Below, in pieces: positions 23,701 through 34,384 of a stretch of 64,000 nucleotides of DNA (position 1 is the stretch's first letter; each line of letters starts with the position of its first letter). A program made the translations under genes and the position numbers. The notes beneath the pieces are model-generated. The model did not search any database and was not told the origin of the DNA. It saw nothing but the letters and a program-made list of their open reading frames with translations. This stretch comes from Pristionchus mayeri (taxonomy: Eukaryota > Nematoda > Chromadorea > Rhabditida > Neodiplogasteridae). The stretch covers positions 47,107,216 to 47,171,215 of the forward strand of contig BTRK01000005.1 in NCBI GenBank assembly GCA_036245805.1, in the 5' to 3' direction.

Positions 23701-26700
23701 TCCGGGCAGCTTTGCAGGCAGCTGAGTAGGCGACAGCTTGTTGGGAGTTGGATTGCAATTCATGGCGCATCGCTAGGAGCTTCCGCGTTCCACTCGAGAT
23801 CCAAGAAGGGGATTGGCGCTTCCTCCAGCAGTTCGTTGCCGCGGTCTCCGTGAAAGCCTTTACCGTAGTATAGGCGTCGGCGGCAGAACTGGGGCGGGCA
23901 AGGGGCAGTGACGCGAGAAGGTTTGCGTTGACAGTAAAAGCGGTTCGATCGAAATCTAGCCGCTCCCTGCATCTTTTCTGCCTCGCCTTGTCAGGGAGGG
24001 AGAGGCACATCCGAACAAGGCGATGGTCGGAGTCAAACTCAAACCGACCAACGACTCCACAGTTGACTACTCTCGCTGTGGCGGGCGCTGCAACGTAGTC
24101 AATTTGGTGGAATGCGGAGCCGTTTGGGGATCGCCAGGTCCAGATTCGACCGTGCCGTCTCTTGGGGAACGTGTTCAGGATGCGCAGTCTGTTCCTCACG
24201 CAGAGCTCAGTGAAGCAGCGTCCGCGTGAGTTCGGTGTGGGAGAGGCAAAGTTACCGACAAATCTTTCATTGCCAGGTTCCCTCGCCACTCGACAGTTGA
24301 AGTCACCAACCAGAACTGGCATATGGCCTTTTGGGGCACTCCGCAGGGCGGTCTCAACCTGGTCTAGGAAGTCTTCATACGCGTCGTCATCGTAGGAAGA
24401 CGTAGGGGCGTAAGCGCAGACCAGGAAGAGCCGTAGGTCGGGAAGGAGCAGAGTGGCCAAACGAGGGGAGAGGCCATTGAACACAGCTCCGCGCGCGAGT
24501 TGCGGTCGAAGCAAAAATGCCACGCCATGGGAAGCAGTGGGCCCGCCCGAGTGGTAGACTACAGTGCCTGAGGATGTAAGATTGAACGAGGCAACCCACA
24601 ATCCTGGCTTCCTGCACTGCAACCACGTCCCACTTGATCTTGTCGAGGGCGAGTTCCATCTCCGACTGCTTCTCCCTTGGGCCGAGCGTCCTGGCGTTGA
24701 TGGTGCCGATGTAGAAGTGGCGACCCATCGTGGCGGCGTACAACTCCCGCGTGCCAACGCGTCTGGGAGAGGGAATCCGGGCGGGCGGAACCGGAGACGG
24801 AGAGACGAAATCGCACTCAACCGCTCGCCACACACTTGAGAACCCAGAATGCCTGCCTTAGTTGAGTCCCAGAAATCAAAGCCACCTAACTTGTTGACAG
24901 ACTCATCATCAAGGAGGTGCATAGTCTAAAACCGACGGGTCGATACCACCTTCTTTATTTTTTTTGTGAAACCGTTATGCCCCAAGGACAAGTAGCATGT
25001 GGGCAGAGTGGTCATTAAGTAAATCTGTAGCCTGAATCTTCCTTGCCATTTAACCTATACCTTAGCCTTACTTAGCTGCTGTTAGTGTCTTTGTTATTCC
25101 CTCAACGCGAGATCTTACAAGTGTTAACAGTTGGTGCATTTGAGTTATGAAGCGGCGGGAAGTAGAAGTAAAGTCGAAAGAGCGACTACGTTTGTAGGGA
25201 TAATAAACCACATTTACCACCTGAAATGAGGTTTCAATTTAATCCTATTTGTTGATCAGATCATCACAAAATTGTTTACGAATATTTTTGCTCACAATTA
25301 GATTTTGTCTGAAACTTTATTGCCCCATGTCACTATATATAATTCCGAGACGCCGCGCCACTTACAGTTCGTCATTGCAGCAGTCCATCACCGCGCCGCT
25401 GCCGACCCCGCAGAGCTGGAGTGCCAAGTGAGCTGCTTATTCTACTTGCTGGCCCTGGTCGAAAGATAGCTCCAAAATGGTATACGCGCCCAATTTTCGA
25501 GGTTCCAAAATTGAAAAAAAGGAGAATTTGTGCCCACTTTTCTGAGGTTTTGGTTTGTTAGATTCGTTAAAATATGCCAATAATCGGAAAGCACATGATA
25601 ACACCGAATCTAGTTTTGGCGCGCGGAAATAGTGGGCATGTCTTGCTCCGCAGCCCATCTTCCCACACACCTCCCTATAGCCATCGGAGTCATCTTCGGA
25701 ACATTATAATTTTGCTGCTATTCGGCTGCTAAATAGTGGGTCTGCCCCGCCCCTTTTAATCTTGCTCTGCCATTCAGCGACCAGCACATGATCTTCTCCC
25801 AGCTCATTTGGTGCGCGTAAATAGTGGGCGTGTCTGGCCCCGCCCCCTTTACTCTTGCTGCTTCTTCAGCGACCAGCACATGATCTTCTACGAGGAGCGT
25901 GCGTACTCGGCGGACGTCATCAGGAAAATCTCGGCTAACACGAGCGTCGACCATCTCTCGGTGATGGTAAGTGAGATGTTCCCATGCAGTCTTCGACTGT
26001 TAATAATGTATTTTTGGAACCTGAAACTGGCTAGAAATTCATATTTTGCATGGAGAAAATAGTGATGGTAAGGGATTATCTCATACAGTCTTCGACTTTC
26101 TTCGTATATTATTGAAACCAACAACTGGCAGCAAATTACGCTAATTTATTTGTGGGGGAATTTTTAGAACAAGGGTTGGGAAACCCGGATCGCTGTTTAA
26201 AATTATTGGCGCTTAAAACCGATCCGCATTGCAGCTTTCTTGATAGACAGAACAATGGCTGAGAAGCATAGCCATTGTTCTCTCTATCACGCGCATTAAT
26301 TTAAATTGTTCATACATTATTAAATCAGTGGTGTGCGTCCCCCGTAGCCCGAGCACCAGCTTTCCCCGCGCAAAACCCAACGTTCAGAAACCGCGCACGC
26401 CACTGGTTTAAATGGACACACATTGCAGCTGTCTGGACTCAGCAGCTTTCACCGCGAAGTGTACCAGCTGCTCAAGGGTTTCAACGTCGCTACACTCAGT
26501 CTCGATTTTGGCGTGAGTCGTTCATTTCCTCACATGTGTCCGATAATTATAAGAGTGACTATCTGAGAGAACTGAGCAATTCCAGCTATGTGCCGTACAA
26601 CGAAAAATAAAGCCCCAATGTGAAGAGTGTTCTAGGGGTAACTTTTCACGTAGAGTTCTAAAATCGACCTTAGAAAGCCGTATCTCTAACCCCTCATTTC

Positions 26701-29700
26701 CTGTGTTGCGCTGCATCTTGGTGGTCGGTTTTTGATTCTTTTGAATGGCTCATCCAAAGCTCATACATGTATAGTGATTCTGAAAGATATCGACGAGATA
26801 AGCATTGTTACTGTTGAAAGTGAAAGGCTAGCTCATCTGTGAAAAAAATTATGACTATTTGAAAATTTTTCCAAGAATCAAAATTGACGTCCTGGAAAAT
26901 TTTAACCGAATGCCCCTTTTTAAATATGTTAGTTAGATTCTACGTGAAAAGTTACCCCTAGGTACTTCTTTTCGCTAAAAAAAGAGGCCAATGCATGGGG
27001 TCTCCTAATTCGCCGAACATGTCATTGTCGTAATTCTTAGTAGAAATATGTGTATTTCAGGAGAATCATCGCCAAATCAGATCAGTTTCGAACTAATTTT
27101 GACGATTCTAGAATACGTAAGTAAAAATACACTGAAAAAATCGGGGTTTGGGTCAAGTCTAAAAATTCGATTTTTCCTACTTCGAAAAATCTCAATTTTG
27201 AACGTTGTTATCTTAAAATATTCAAATGAAATATCGCATTTACGGAGTAAATCTTATAATAGTTACCGAGATAGATTAGAAAATGGTGTAGAGAGGCTCC
27301 TCACAAATTGCGATACTTGAAATATTCTTGACCGAAAACGATGTTTTGAGAGCATGTTAATAATATTTACGAACAAATAATGGGTATTTTCGATAAGTAT
27401 GGAATAATTTAAAGCGAACAACAACTTTGGCATGTAAGGTGATCGGAAAATGTGTGCGCTTACAGATTTCAAAGATCGAAAAAAATCGAAATTCTCACCA
27501 TTGTGAAAATCGAAACTTTGAAAACAACGCATACTCCATTCTATTCAATGTTAATCAACACATCATGAGCGAGAAAGCACTAATCAACAAAAATTGATTA
27601 ATTTTTAAAGAAAGTGCTTTGACAATTCAATATATTGCAAATCCTGCTCTTTCTTAATAGCGTTTTCAGGCGAGAATATTTCAAGTATCGCAATTGGTGA
27701 GGAGCCTCTCTACACCATTTTCTAATCTATGTCGGTACCTATTATAAGATTCACCCGGTAAATGCGATATTTCATTTGAAAATTTTAAGATAACAACGTT
27801 CAAATTTGAAGTAGGAAAAATCGAATTTTTAGACTTGACCCAAACCCCGATTTTTTCAGTGTATTTTTACTTACGTATTCTAGAATCGTCAAAATTAGTT
27901 CGAAACTGATCTAATTTGGCGATGATTCTCCTGAAATACACATATTTCTACTAAGAATTACGACAATGACATGTTCGGCGAATTAGGAGACCCCATGCAT
28001 TGGCCTCTTTTTTAGCGAAAAGAAGTACCTAGGGGCAACTTTTCACGTAGAATCTAACTATTGGGGTGTCCGGAAAGTTCGTATAATGCTTCGGAAAAAA
28101 ATCAGTTCGCGATCAAATGCAGTGATTGCGCAATCTGTTTGTCAACAATGTATTGCATCATTGTGACGTTGAGTAGTGAGATGATTTAATCAGTCTCCTA
28201 GTTGCTACATTGATTCTTGTGATGGACTCCCATCTCTACCTCCGAGCAGTTTTACTTCATTACTACCGTCTTGGCCGATCCGTGAAGGAGGCCCACTCTG
28301 CCCTGGCCCAGTCGGAAGGAGCTGACGCCCCCTCCATACCCTTCTGCTATAAGTGGTTCTCCCGCTTCAAGAAAGGGGAGTTTGGTCTCGATGATCAACC
28401 CCGCTCTGGACGCCCTCCATCCCTCGATCAGCCTCTCGTTCTCCGCACACTGAAGCGCAAGCCCATGGCCAGTGAGCGTGAGTTGAAGAAGGATACTGGT
28501 AGTCCCAGATCAACGGTGTCCGATATCCTCCATCGATCTGGGAAGAAGCCGAAACTCCCACAAGTGATTCCCCATGACCTCTCCCCGAACAGCTGAAAAA
28601 TCGTGTTCAAGTCTGTCGGGAATTACTCCATCGTAGATCCAATCTTCGATGGGTCAATTCCATCATCGCTACAGATGAGAAGTGGATCACGTACGATAAC
28701 CCTGTGAGGAGACTGCAATGGGTGGATTCAGATGAGAAGCCCACGCCCGTACCGAAGAAGGAAGAGCACGGAAAGAAAGAACTCCTCTGCTTCTTCTTCT
28801 CAGTGCTCGGTCCCATCTACTGGGAGATCCTCGCCCCTGGCACCAGCATCAATGCCGACCTCTTCTCTGAACAACTGGAAGATGTCGCGATCAGAGTCCC
28901 TCCCTGACTCCTGAACCAGGGCAAAATTCTTCTTCTGATGGACAATGCTCGCCCACATCGAGCGAAGATGACCCAGAAGAAAATGGACGAGCTGAAGATC
29001 GAGAGGATTCCCCATCCACCGTATTCCCCGGATCTCTCCCCATGCGATTACCACTGCTTCCGCTCTCTCTCTGACTTCTGCAAAGGAAAGAAGTTCAAGA
29101 ATCGAGATGAAGTTGTGAGGGCCTTCGTGAACTGGGCGGTCTCGAAGAAACCCGCATTCTGGAAGAGAGGAATCGAGACCCTGCCCAATCGCTGGAGGGA
29201 GGTAGTGAGAAAGAAGGGTGCATACATTGGTCACTGAGAATTGTAAAGCATTGAATAAAAAATAAAAACAAAAAATTATACGAACTTTCCGGACACCCCA
29301 ATAACATATTTAAAAAGGGGCATTCGGATTAAAATTTTCCAGGACGTTAATTTTGACTCTTGGAAAATTTTTCAAATAGTCATAATTGTTTTCACAGATG
29401 AGCTAGCCTTTAACTTCCAACAGTAAAAATGCTTATCTCGTCGATATCTTTCAGAATCACTATACATTCATGAGGTTTGGATGAGCCGTTCAAAAGATAT
29501 AAAAACCGACCACCCAGATACAGCTCGACACAGGAAATGAGGGGTTAGAGGTACGGCTTTCTAAGGTCGATTTTCGAACTCTACGTGAAAATTTACCCCT
29601 AGAACACTCTTCACATTGGGGCTTTATTTTTCGTTGTACGGCACAAGGTTAGTTCTCTCAGATAGTCACTCATAAATATAACTATTATTCTGCATTAATG

Positions 29701-32148
29701 CACATCTAAATACGAAAAGCGTTGCAGATTTTTGTGGACTATTTCATACAGAGCCGGTATTACAGATTAAAAACAAGAAAAAGCTTATTATTTATTTCGT
29801 TGTAGACTTTCTTCCTTTGCTCTCAAAACTTATTGCTGACTAGACATTAATAATTTACTGAAATTAGAGGTCAAGGTGTAGGATGGTTTTAAGACCCGTA
29901 ATGGCTTGACCTCCCATTGCGAGTCTACAATTCCGCAATAGCTTACAATTAACCAACCCTGGGAGGCAATGTTTTCCAGATTGTTTATTTCGATGGAAGG
30001 TTTTTTTGTGTTTCAGACTCGCGCCGCCGATAGGGGCATAACTCTTACAGAACGCCGCAACAACTAATTTCGAATTTTCTATACAAATTTTCTTACCAAG
30101 CCATCATCGCCTACTTTCCAGACTCGCGCCGCCGAGAGGGAGATGCTGTCGCGCGCGTTTCTGCGCGAGTGCGCGCTCGCCTGCAAGTGCCTGCAGCTGG
30201 CCAACCGCAACGGCTGCCTCTACGCGCCGGCCATCCATGGACTGTACACGGTCAGTGTTTAAAATGGGGAACGCTTGAAACGGAAAAGTGCCGGGGTTCC
30301 TCTCTCTTTTCGTCCTATGCGGGAGCTGTTCACTATCAGTGAGATATAGGCATATGTTGAAACGGGAAAGTGCCGGGTTAAGAAAATATAATAGTTTCCT
30401 CTCAAATTTCATGGAACTACTGAACTGTAGACAGCCAGTGGTATATAGGGATTTGTTGCAACCGAGAAGTATCAGGTTCGTCAATATTCACGTTATCCAC
30501 GGGTCAGTGGGATATAGGGACTTGTGAAACCGCAGAGTGCCGGGTTTGAATCCCTTAACGAACTGTAAAATACGGGTGGAATTTAGGCTTCACCGAAAAT
30601 CGTTTATGCTTTCAGATGATGCGCTATCGCAAGAGGCGTTGCAAGCTGCAGCTGCTGTGGACGGTGAGTACTACGGTTGGCTATGGAATTGGTATTGTGA
30701 TGTAGCAATCGCCGGCACTAGCTCGGATGAGAACGATGACGTCATGCCGCCTTTGAAACATCAACGACGCCATGACATCATAATACTCAGCTGGCCTAGT
30801 GCTCAAGCGCCTCACCTCGAATATTGTGAAATTCGGGGAAGCGTGGGATTTGCGATCGCTATTCTATAGCGAATAGCAAACCCTAGCTAGTACTTGTTGT
30901 CGGCTCTTCATTCTCCCCTGGCTCTCATCACCCGGCCGGTCTAGAGACTGTGGGAAATGAAGATAATCAAACTCTTGCAGAACGCCGCAGTCTACTAATT
31001 GCGAATTTTGTGTGCAAAAATTGCTGATGGTCCGAATTTAATTAATTTCGAATTCTGCAGGTGATTCGCAAGGAGGTGGCCGTCTCCTTCCTCTCGCGCA
31101 TCGGCATCACCTACGCCGACGGCGGACAGTTCACCTCGCGTCGCAGAATCGAGGTGGGAGATCGGGATCGATTTTGTACAGGGAATATGCAATTAGTCGT
31201 TGCGACCGCACTGTAAGAGTTTTGGCGTGAAAGCGCACCGCAGCAATTAAATATTTTGCTTGACTTTTTTTCTATTATCACGAGTTAGGGGGAAACGCCC
31301 AGCACTTCGGTGTTGCGTACTTTCCACTAATACAGAAGTTGAGGATAGAGTTTCGATCGCGAGAGCATGTATTCGATAATTTTTAAAAAAATATTTTGAA
31401 AAACTTCTCAGTACGGTGCTGTGCATTTTCAACAAATGTTAACGACGTGAATTTGCGAAAAGCGAGAGAGCTGGGCGTTTTTTTTTCTGCGAGGAAATAT
31501 CGTGCTTCACCAATTCCATTTGACTTTGGTCGTAGAATTGTGGACGTATATTGAATTGTGGTCGTTAGCCTAAGCCTAAGCCAGTCTTCCTTGCAGGCGT
31601 ACGACCAGGTGTACTACTACGAGAACGATGGAGAGATCTACGAGCGTCGCATCACGTCCATCTTCGACGGAAACATCGAGGCTGTCTTCCATGGCGAGGT
31701 AAGAATCGGCTTTTGTCCAGACTGTGAAACATTATCTCCACTAGGGTTGGTATTTCGAGAAAAGGTAGCGAGATCGCTACGCCTCCCTCTTTGGATTGCG
31801 AACTTATATTTAAGCGAGGACAGGCGTAGGGGTCTCGCTACATTGCCTATAATTGCCAACCCTACCACCACAAAACACTATAGATTATTACTAAATTCAT
31901 TGAACTGTGAAAAAGACCAACTCAGGACACTAGACCTTCCTATAGAGGATAGTGAATGATGACCTTGATGTCGTTTCAACGAACTTTAGTAGATTCCCTA
32001 TTTGCATAGTTGATTTATTTGTCTTGAGATCTTCTTCTCCGGCACTGAGAAGGGCACGTTCCAGCTGAAATGCCACAAGACGCCCAAGGCACTCAAGGAG
32101 GCCAAGAATAGAGAGGGATTGATCAGGCTCCCGATCGCAACCTATTAG
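20766..32148 (+). CDS. F-box domain protein, ten exons
   Basis: Exons (all joined in consistent phase): 20728-20825 (ATG at 20766), 21470-21625, 25381-25427, 25870-25966, 26429-26512, 30122-30250, 30616-30663, 31061-31153, 31597-31698, 32029-32148 (stop TAG). The product is about 311 residues. Residues ~21-60 hold an F-box: KLPNELITDIIKRLPIADRL followed by TTRVNKRL. F-box proteins bind Skp1 and bring substrates to SCF ubiquitin ligases. The rest contains no zinc or kinase motif that I recognise; it is likely a substrate-binding region, as in the large nematode F-box families. Exons are clearly GC-richer than the AT-rich introns. Two introns are greatly enlarged by transposons (an RTE-like LINE in the second; a foldback element with mariner in the fifth), yet the frame is intact. 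The last acceptor, GTCTTGAG, is weak. An upstream first exon is possible. A likely poly(A) signal lies at 32446. Confidence 0.85.
21203..21292. mobile_element. 90-bp palindromic MITE, copy 1 (intron 1)
   Basis: Near-perfect hairpin: GGCACTACGCCGGAT at the left faces ATCCGGCCTAGTGCC at the right, with CTATGACGTCATGCCGCCAT mirrored in the middle. A related copy sits in a later intron of the same gene (30714-30802), so this is a mobile family, not a gene-specific structure. Confidence 0.8.
21604..21910 (+). repeat. Tandem copies of the exon 2 / intron boundary
   Basis: The 3' end of the F-box exon (GACAGACTCATCATCAAGGA at 21605) plus the first intron bases recurs near 21730 and, diverged, near 21863. 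A further copy lies beyond the inserted LINE near 24897. Period is about 130 bp. The copies outside 21470-21625 lack the rest of the exon and are interrupted, so they are duplicated debris, not alternative exons. Confidence 0.75.
21952..24854 (-). mobile_element. RTE-like non-LTR retrotransposon
   Basis: Inserted antisense in the second intron of the F-box gene. A 9-bp target duplication, GCCTTAGTT, flanks it (21943-21951 and 24855-24863). The 3' end has a very short untranslated tail ending in ATTG repeats (seen as CAAT repeats at 21952-21961), a hallmark of the RTE clade. It encodes an AP-type endonuclease and a reverse transcriptase on the minus strand. The host-side junction lies inside a duplicated F-box exon fragment. 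Its high GC content contrasts with the intron and suggests recent arrival. Confidence 0.9.
21986..24833 (-). pseudogene. RTE-like endonuclease / reverse transcriptase, one frameshift
   Basis: Reading begins near 24833. The endonuclease start (IGTINARTLG, then WDVVAVQEARI) is in one frame to about 24600. A shift into the next frame then continues with TVVYHSGG, LVGDFNCR (endonuclease core) and DSDHRLV, so the endonuclease is split by a single-base indel near 24600. The rest is one long open frame to the stop at 21986. Reverse transcriptase motifs follow in order: FRPISLL, GFRRGYST, LAFVDFKKAFDCVEW, RGVRQGDTLSP and the catalytic LEYADDVALV. After them come a thumb region and a C-terminal WRRDDL-like tail. 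Without the frameshift the element would look autonomous. The open frame upstream of 24854 is host sequence, not part of the element. Confidence 0.88.
24864..25380. other. Remainder of F-box intron 2
   Basis: This begins with another degenerate copy of the exon 2 boundary (GACAGACTCATCATCAAGGA near 24897) and continues as AT-rich intron to the acceptor GTCATTGCAG at 25380. No gene or further element was recognised. Confidence 0.6.
26241..26289. repeat. 49-bp hairpin in F-box intron 4
   Basis: TGATAGACAGAACAATGGCT at 26241 faces its near-complement ending at 26289 (one mismatch), with a 9-bp loop. It is small and unlinked to coding sequence. Confidence 0.65.
28061..29301 (+). mobile_element. 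mariner-family DNA transposon
   Basis: A 1241-bp element with ~27-bp terminal inverted repeats (TTGGGGTGTCCGGAAAGTTC at both ends) flanked by TA (28059-28060 and 29302-29303). The empty site can be read from the opposite arm of the host foldback element, CTAACTAACAT, which confirms exact insertion and the TA duplication. The single gene inside encodes a DD34D transposase with inactivating changes. Confidence 0.96.
28210..29237 (+). pseudogene. mariner transposase, frameshift and internal stop
   Basis: The product would be about 340 residues, normal for the family. The N-terminal helix-turn-helix region (LLHYYRLGRSVKEAH, then WFSRFKKGEF and DQPRSGRPP) is in one frame to about 28575. A single-base indel in the C-run near 28575-28582 moves the continuation (PEQLKNRVQVC) to another frame. 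The catalytic triad is visible: ATDEKWITYDN, LLLMDNARPHRA and SPDLSPCDYH, with 34 residues between the second and third Asp (DD34D, mariner type). An in-frame TGA at 28905-28907 lies just before the second Asp motif. The two lesions make this copy very likely inactive. GC-rich codon use differs from the AT-rich host element. Confidence 0.93.
29686..30121. other. Remainder of F-box intron 5
   Basis: AT-rich intron sequence between the foldback element and the acceptor CTTTCCAG at 30121. A small motif (ACTCGCGCCGCCGA) that matches the start of the next exon occurs near 30018, suggesting a minor duplication around the acceptor. Confidence 0.5.
30714..30802. mobile_element. Palindromic MITE, copy 2 (intron 7)
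   Basis: Diverged relative of the hairpin at 21203-21292: GGCACTAGCTCGGATGAGAA on the left, GGCCTAGTGC on the right, with ATGACGTCATGCCGCC in the arm. Mirror symmetry is less perfect than in copy 1, so it is probably older. Confidence 0.7.
31568..31582 (+). repeat. Short telomere-like tract in F-box intron
   Basis: GCCTAAGCCTAAGCC, two and a half units of the nematode telomere complement, just upstream of the acceptor at 31596. Such interstitial tracts are common in nematodes; it may also help form the pyrimidine-rich acceptor region. Confidence 0.6.
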
Positions 32149-32445
32149 ACCCTTCGTTTTACTCATAGAGAGCATTGGCTGACCCTGTTCATATTGCACA
32201 TTCTCTCACTTTCTCTAACCAGCAAGAGAACATGGCATAGTGAGGGAGTTAGACCATGTAGCTTCCTTTCCTAATGATGATTGTGAATCATAATACATAG
32301 CATTGTACCCACATATTAACTTGTGTCTAATGATATTGATGAAATTGCTCGAGAGGCTCGATTGTGCTATTTGTTCGTCCTACCGTCTCTCGTTTTTGTG
32401 CATTTTAGTTTTAATTCACACTGTGGATTTAATTTGATTTCGGAT

Positions 32446-32451
32446 AATAAA
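32446..32451 (+). terminator. Poly(A) signal candidate for the F-box gene
   Basis: AATAAA lies ~300 bp after the stop codon at 32148, with T-rich sequence before it. It is the first canonical signal downstream that I noticed. The 3' end has not been tested. Confidence 0.45.
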
Positions 32452-32532
32452 ACAGTCGTTTGACTGATTACTGTATTGTGCAGGCAACAAATAACAAATA
32501 CGAGCGCATGAGTCTAACAAGATCGGAGGTTT

Positions 32533-33312
32533 CGGCTCTGTAGGAATAACGAGATCCCAATGGAAATCTGCCGGAATAACGAGGTCCGAATGGATTCGAT
32601 GGAATAACGAGGTCCGAATCGGATTATCGACGTCCCAATCACAATTTGATTTTTGTAAACTATTTCATCATAAATATGCCAAATGCCATAATTTTTATGC
32701 AATAATAATGAAATATTCGCACTATTTCAATGGTAACATGTCGTGTAGTGCTAAATGTGCTGATCGTTTCTCAGTCGACCACCTCTGTGCTCTCATTATA
32801 GCCCGACCATGCACCAGCCTCATTCCTCTATTCATCTTTTCGCTCATCCCACTCCAGATTCAGTGGAGCAGATCAGTTGTGAAACCAAGATGTGTCGAGG
32901 AAACGATCCAGTAGGGTACTCAACTGGTTCGACGATCTGGTTCATCGTTTCTCGGATACCGTGCACCAAGTGATATCTCAGGTGCCAATATCACGAAGAT
33001 GAGAAGGGATTCACCGAGATATATCATCGGTCATGTTCCTAAGCCTGCATCGGTACCCCCTTCGTTCACGGTTCAGTCATCAGCTGCTCTGACTTCGACC
33101 ACTACGAAGATTCTCGAAATAAAAACATCAACGAATCCGCAATTCCCTTTCAATTTACATTAATATTGATTAAAACAACACAAAAAAACAAAAATGATTG
33201 GGATCTCGATATTCCGAATGGGACCTCGTTAATCCATGGGAACCCATTGGGACCTCGTTATTCCATTCGGACCTCGTTAATCCATTCGGACCTCGATATT
33301 CCTACAGAGCCG
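32533..33312. mobile_element. 780-bp TIR element with iterated internal motif
   Basis: Terminal inverted repeats CGGCTCTGTAGGAATA are flanked by a 6-bp duplication, AGGTTT (32527-32532 and 33313-33318). Just inside each end lie iterated units reading GGAATAACGAGGTCCGAATGG (left, three or four copies) or the complement (right, four or five copies). The flanks line up with the sequence downstream of the exon copy at 50930-50965 (GTCTAACA...GATC and CCGATCGATAGTC), which gives the empty site. No transposase frame is visible, so it is non-autonomous. Confidence 0.82.
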
Positions 33313-33337
33313 AGGTTTCCGATCGATAGTCGATCGA

Positions 33338-33650
33338 TAGATGTTCTCGACCTGGCAATTGGGAAAATTAAAAAAAACCGTACTCCTCAGTCCTTCTCCG
33401 GAGCCCGAGCACTTTGATCGCAGCGAGCTCGTGCCCGTTAGCAAGTTGTGCCCTCGAAAGCAAATAGTGATAAATCTATTTTGTATTTTCATTTTGAAGA
33501 TGTGGCTATCGAGTTTGGAGTGCGGCGTTCGCACTGCGAACGTACCAACGTTGATTTTCAGAAACTACAATTTACCCGGTTCGATTCATGACCTTCAGAG
33601 GCCTCCATAGGGTGTTCTCGACCTGGCAATTGGGAAAATTTAAAAAAAAA
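33338..33650 (+). repeat. ~273-bp tandem duplication
   Basis: GTTCTCGACCTGGCAATTGG occurs near 33340 and again near 33613, followed in both by GAAAATT and an A-run. The first copy leads into the broken terminal exon at 33387-33450. Confidence 0.75.
33387..33450 (-). pseudogene. Broken terminal exon of the repeated minus-strand family
   Basis: The complement resembles the 3' half of the intact terminal exon at 50965-51066: stop codon context CCTCAGTCCTTCTCCGGAGC and then a segment matching the codons for AAIKV. The upstream half is replaced by unrelated sequence and no acceptor is present. Confidence 0.6.
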
Positions 33651-34384
33651 TCGCTGACAACTTATCAGAATTGGGTTTCACTAGTGCGCGAACTACGCAA
33701 ACTTTCCAACCCATTAATTATGGGACGGCACTGTGCAAAAATAGAAAAATCAATCCCATTGAACTGCGGTTGCATTGATGCCTCACCACAGCAACTATCA
33801 CAAACAGTCAATGGAGAAAAGAGATAGGCGCACAAAAAGAAATATAACTACTAAACAAATGATTGTCGAAATTGTTCTCGATATCTTCGCACCTTCTAGG
33901 CTACCAAAATCATGTTTCACTGTTGATTGACTTACTGGAGCGTCCTTACCCATCATTGATTTGGCACTTTTTCGTTTAAAAATGGTCAAAAATTCAATGC
34001 TCTTGAAATGTGGTTGCAATGAGACTTCACCTCAAGAAAGAAGGAGATGGAGAAGACGAGGACAGATAAAACGACTCAAAAAGGATAAAATCGATATAGT
34101 TGTCAATATTTTAACTACTATTTAGCTATGATGGCTACCGCAATTATCTTCAAAAAACGTCAGTGCGTTATAAGTTCGATAGCCTACCGTAACCCATCCT
34201 AAAAACCGTGAATGAGGAGGGAAATCGATTAGCATAAGGAGAATTTCGACATTCGCGGGCGCGGGAGTGCAGGTCTTTGAAAGGTACAGTAATCCATGTA
34301 GAATTAGGTATCTTTTAAAGATCTTCGCTCCTGCAAAGTCCAATCGTCCAACGGTCATTCGTCCAATGATTCACTCCCCCCCAC

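Larger units (their letters stand above)
26541..29685. mobile_element. Long foldback element in F-box intron 5, split by mariner
   Basis: Mirror symmetry about 27500: GAGGCTCC at 27293 pairs with GGAGCCTC at 27701. Arms of roughly 0.9 kb run outward to GAGTGACTATCTGAGAGA near 26553 and its complement ending near 29672. The right arm is interrupted at 28060 by the mariner; removing 28061-29303 restores continuity with the left arm. Element length without the mariner is about 1.9 kb. No coding frame is present. Arm identity is high but not perfect. Confidence 0.88.

Noticed and set aside
24834..24922. Upstream extension of the RTE-like open frame
   Set aside because: The target duplication at 24855-24863 shows that this part is host DNA (a reversed exon 2 fragment), so the open frame runs across the insertion boundary by chance.
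28367..29307. Minus-strand open frames over the mariner
   Set aside because: They are antisense shadows of the GC-rich transposase gene.
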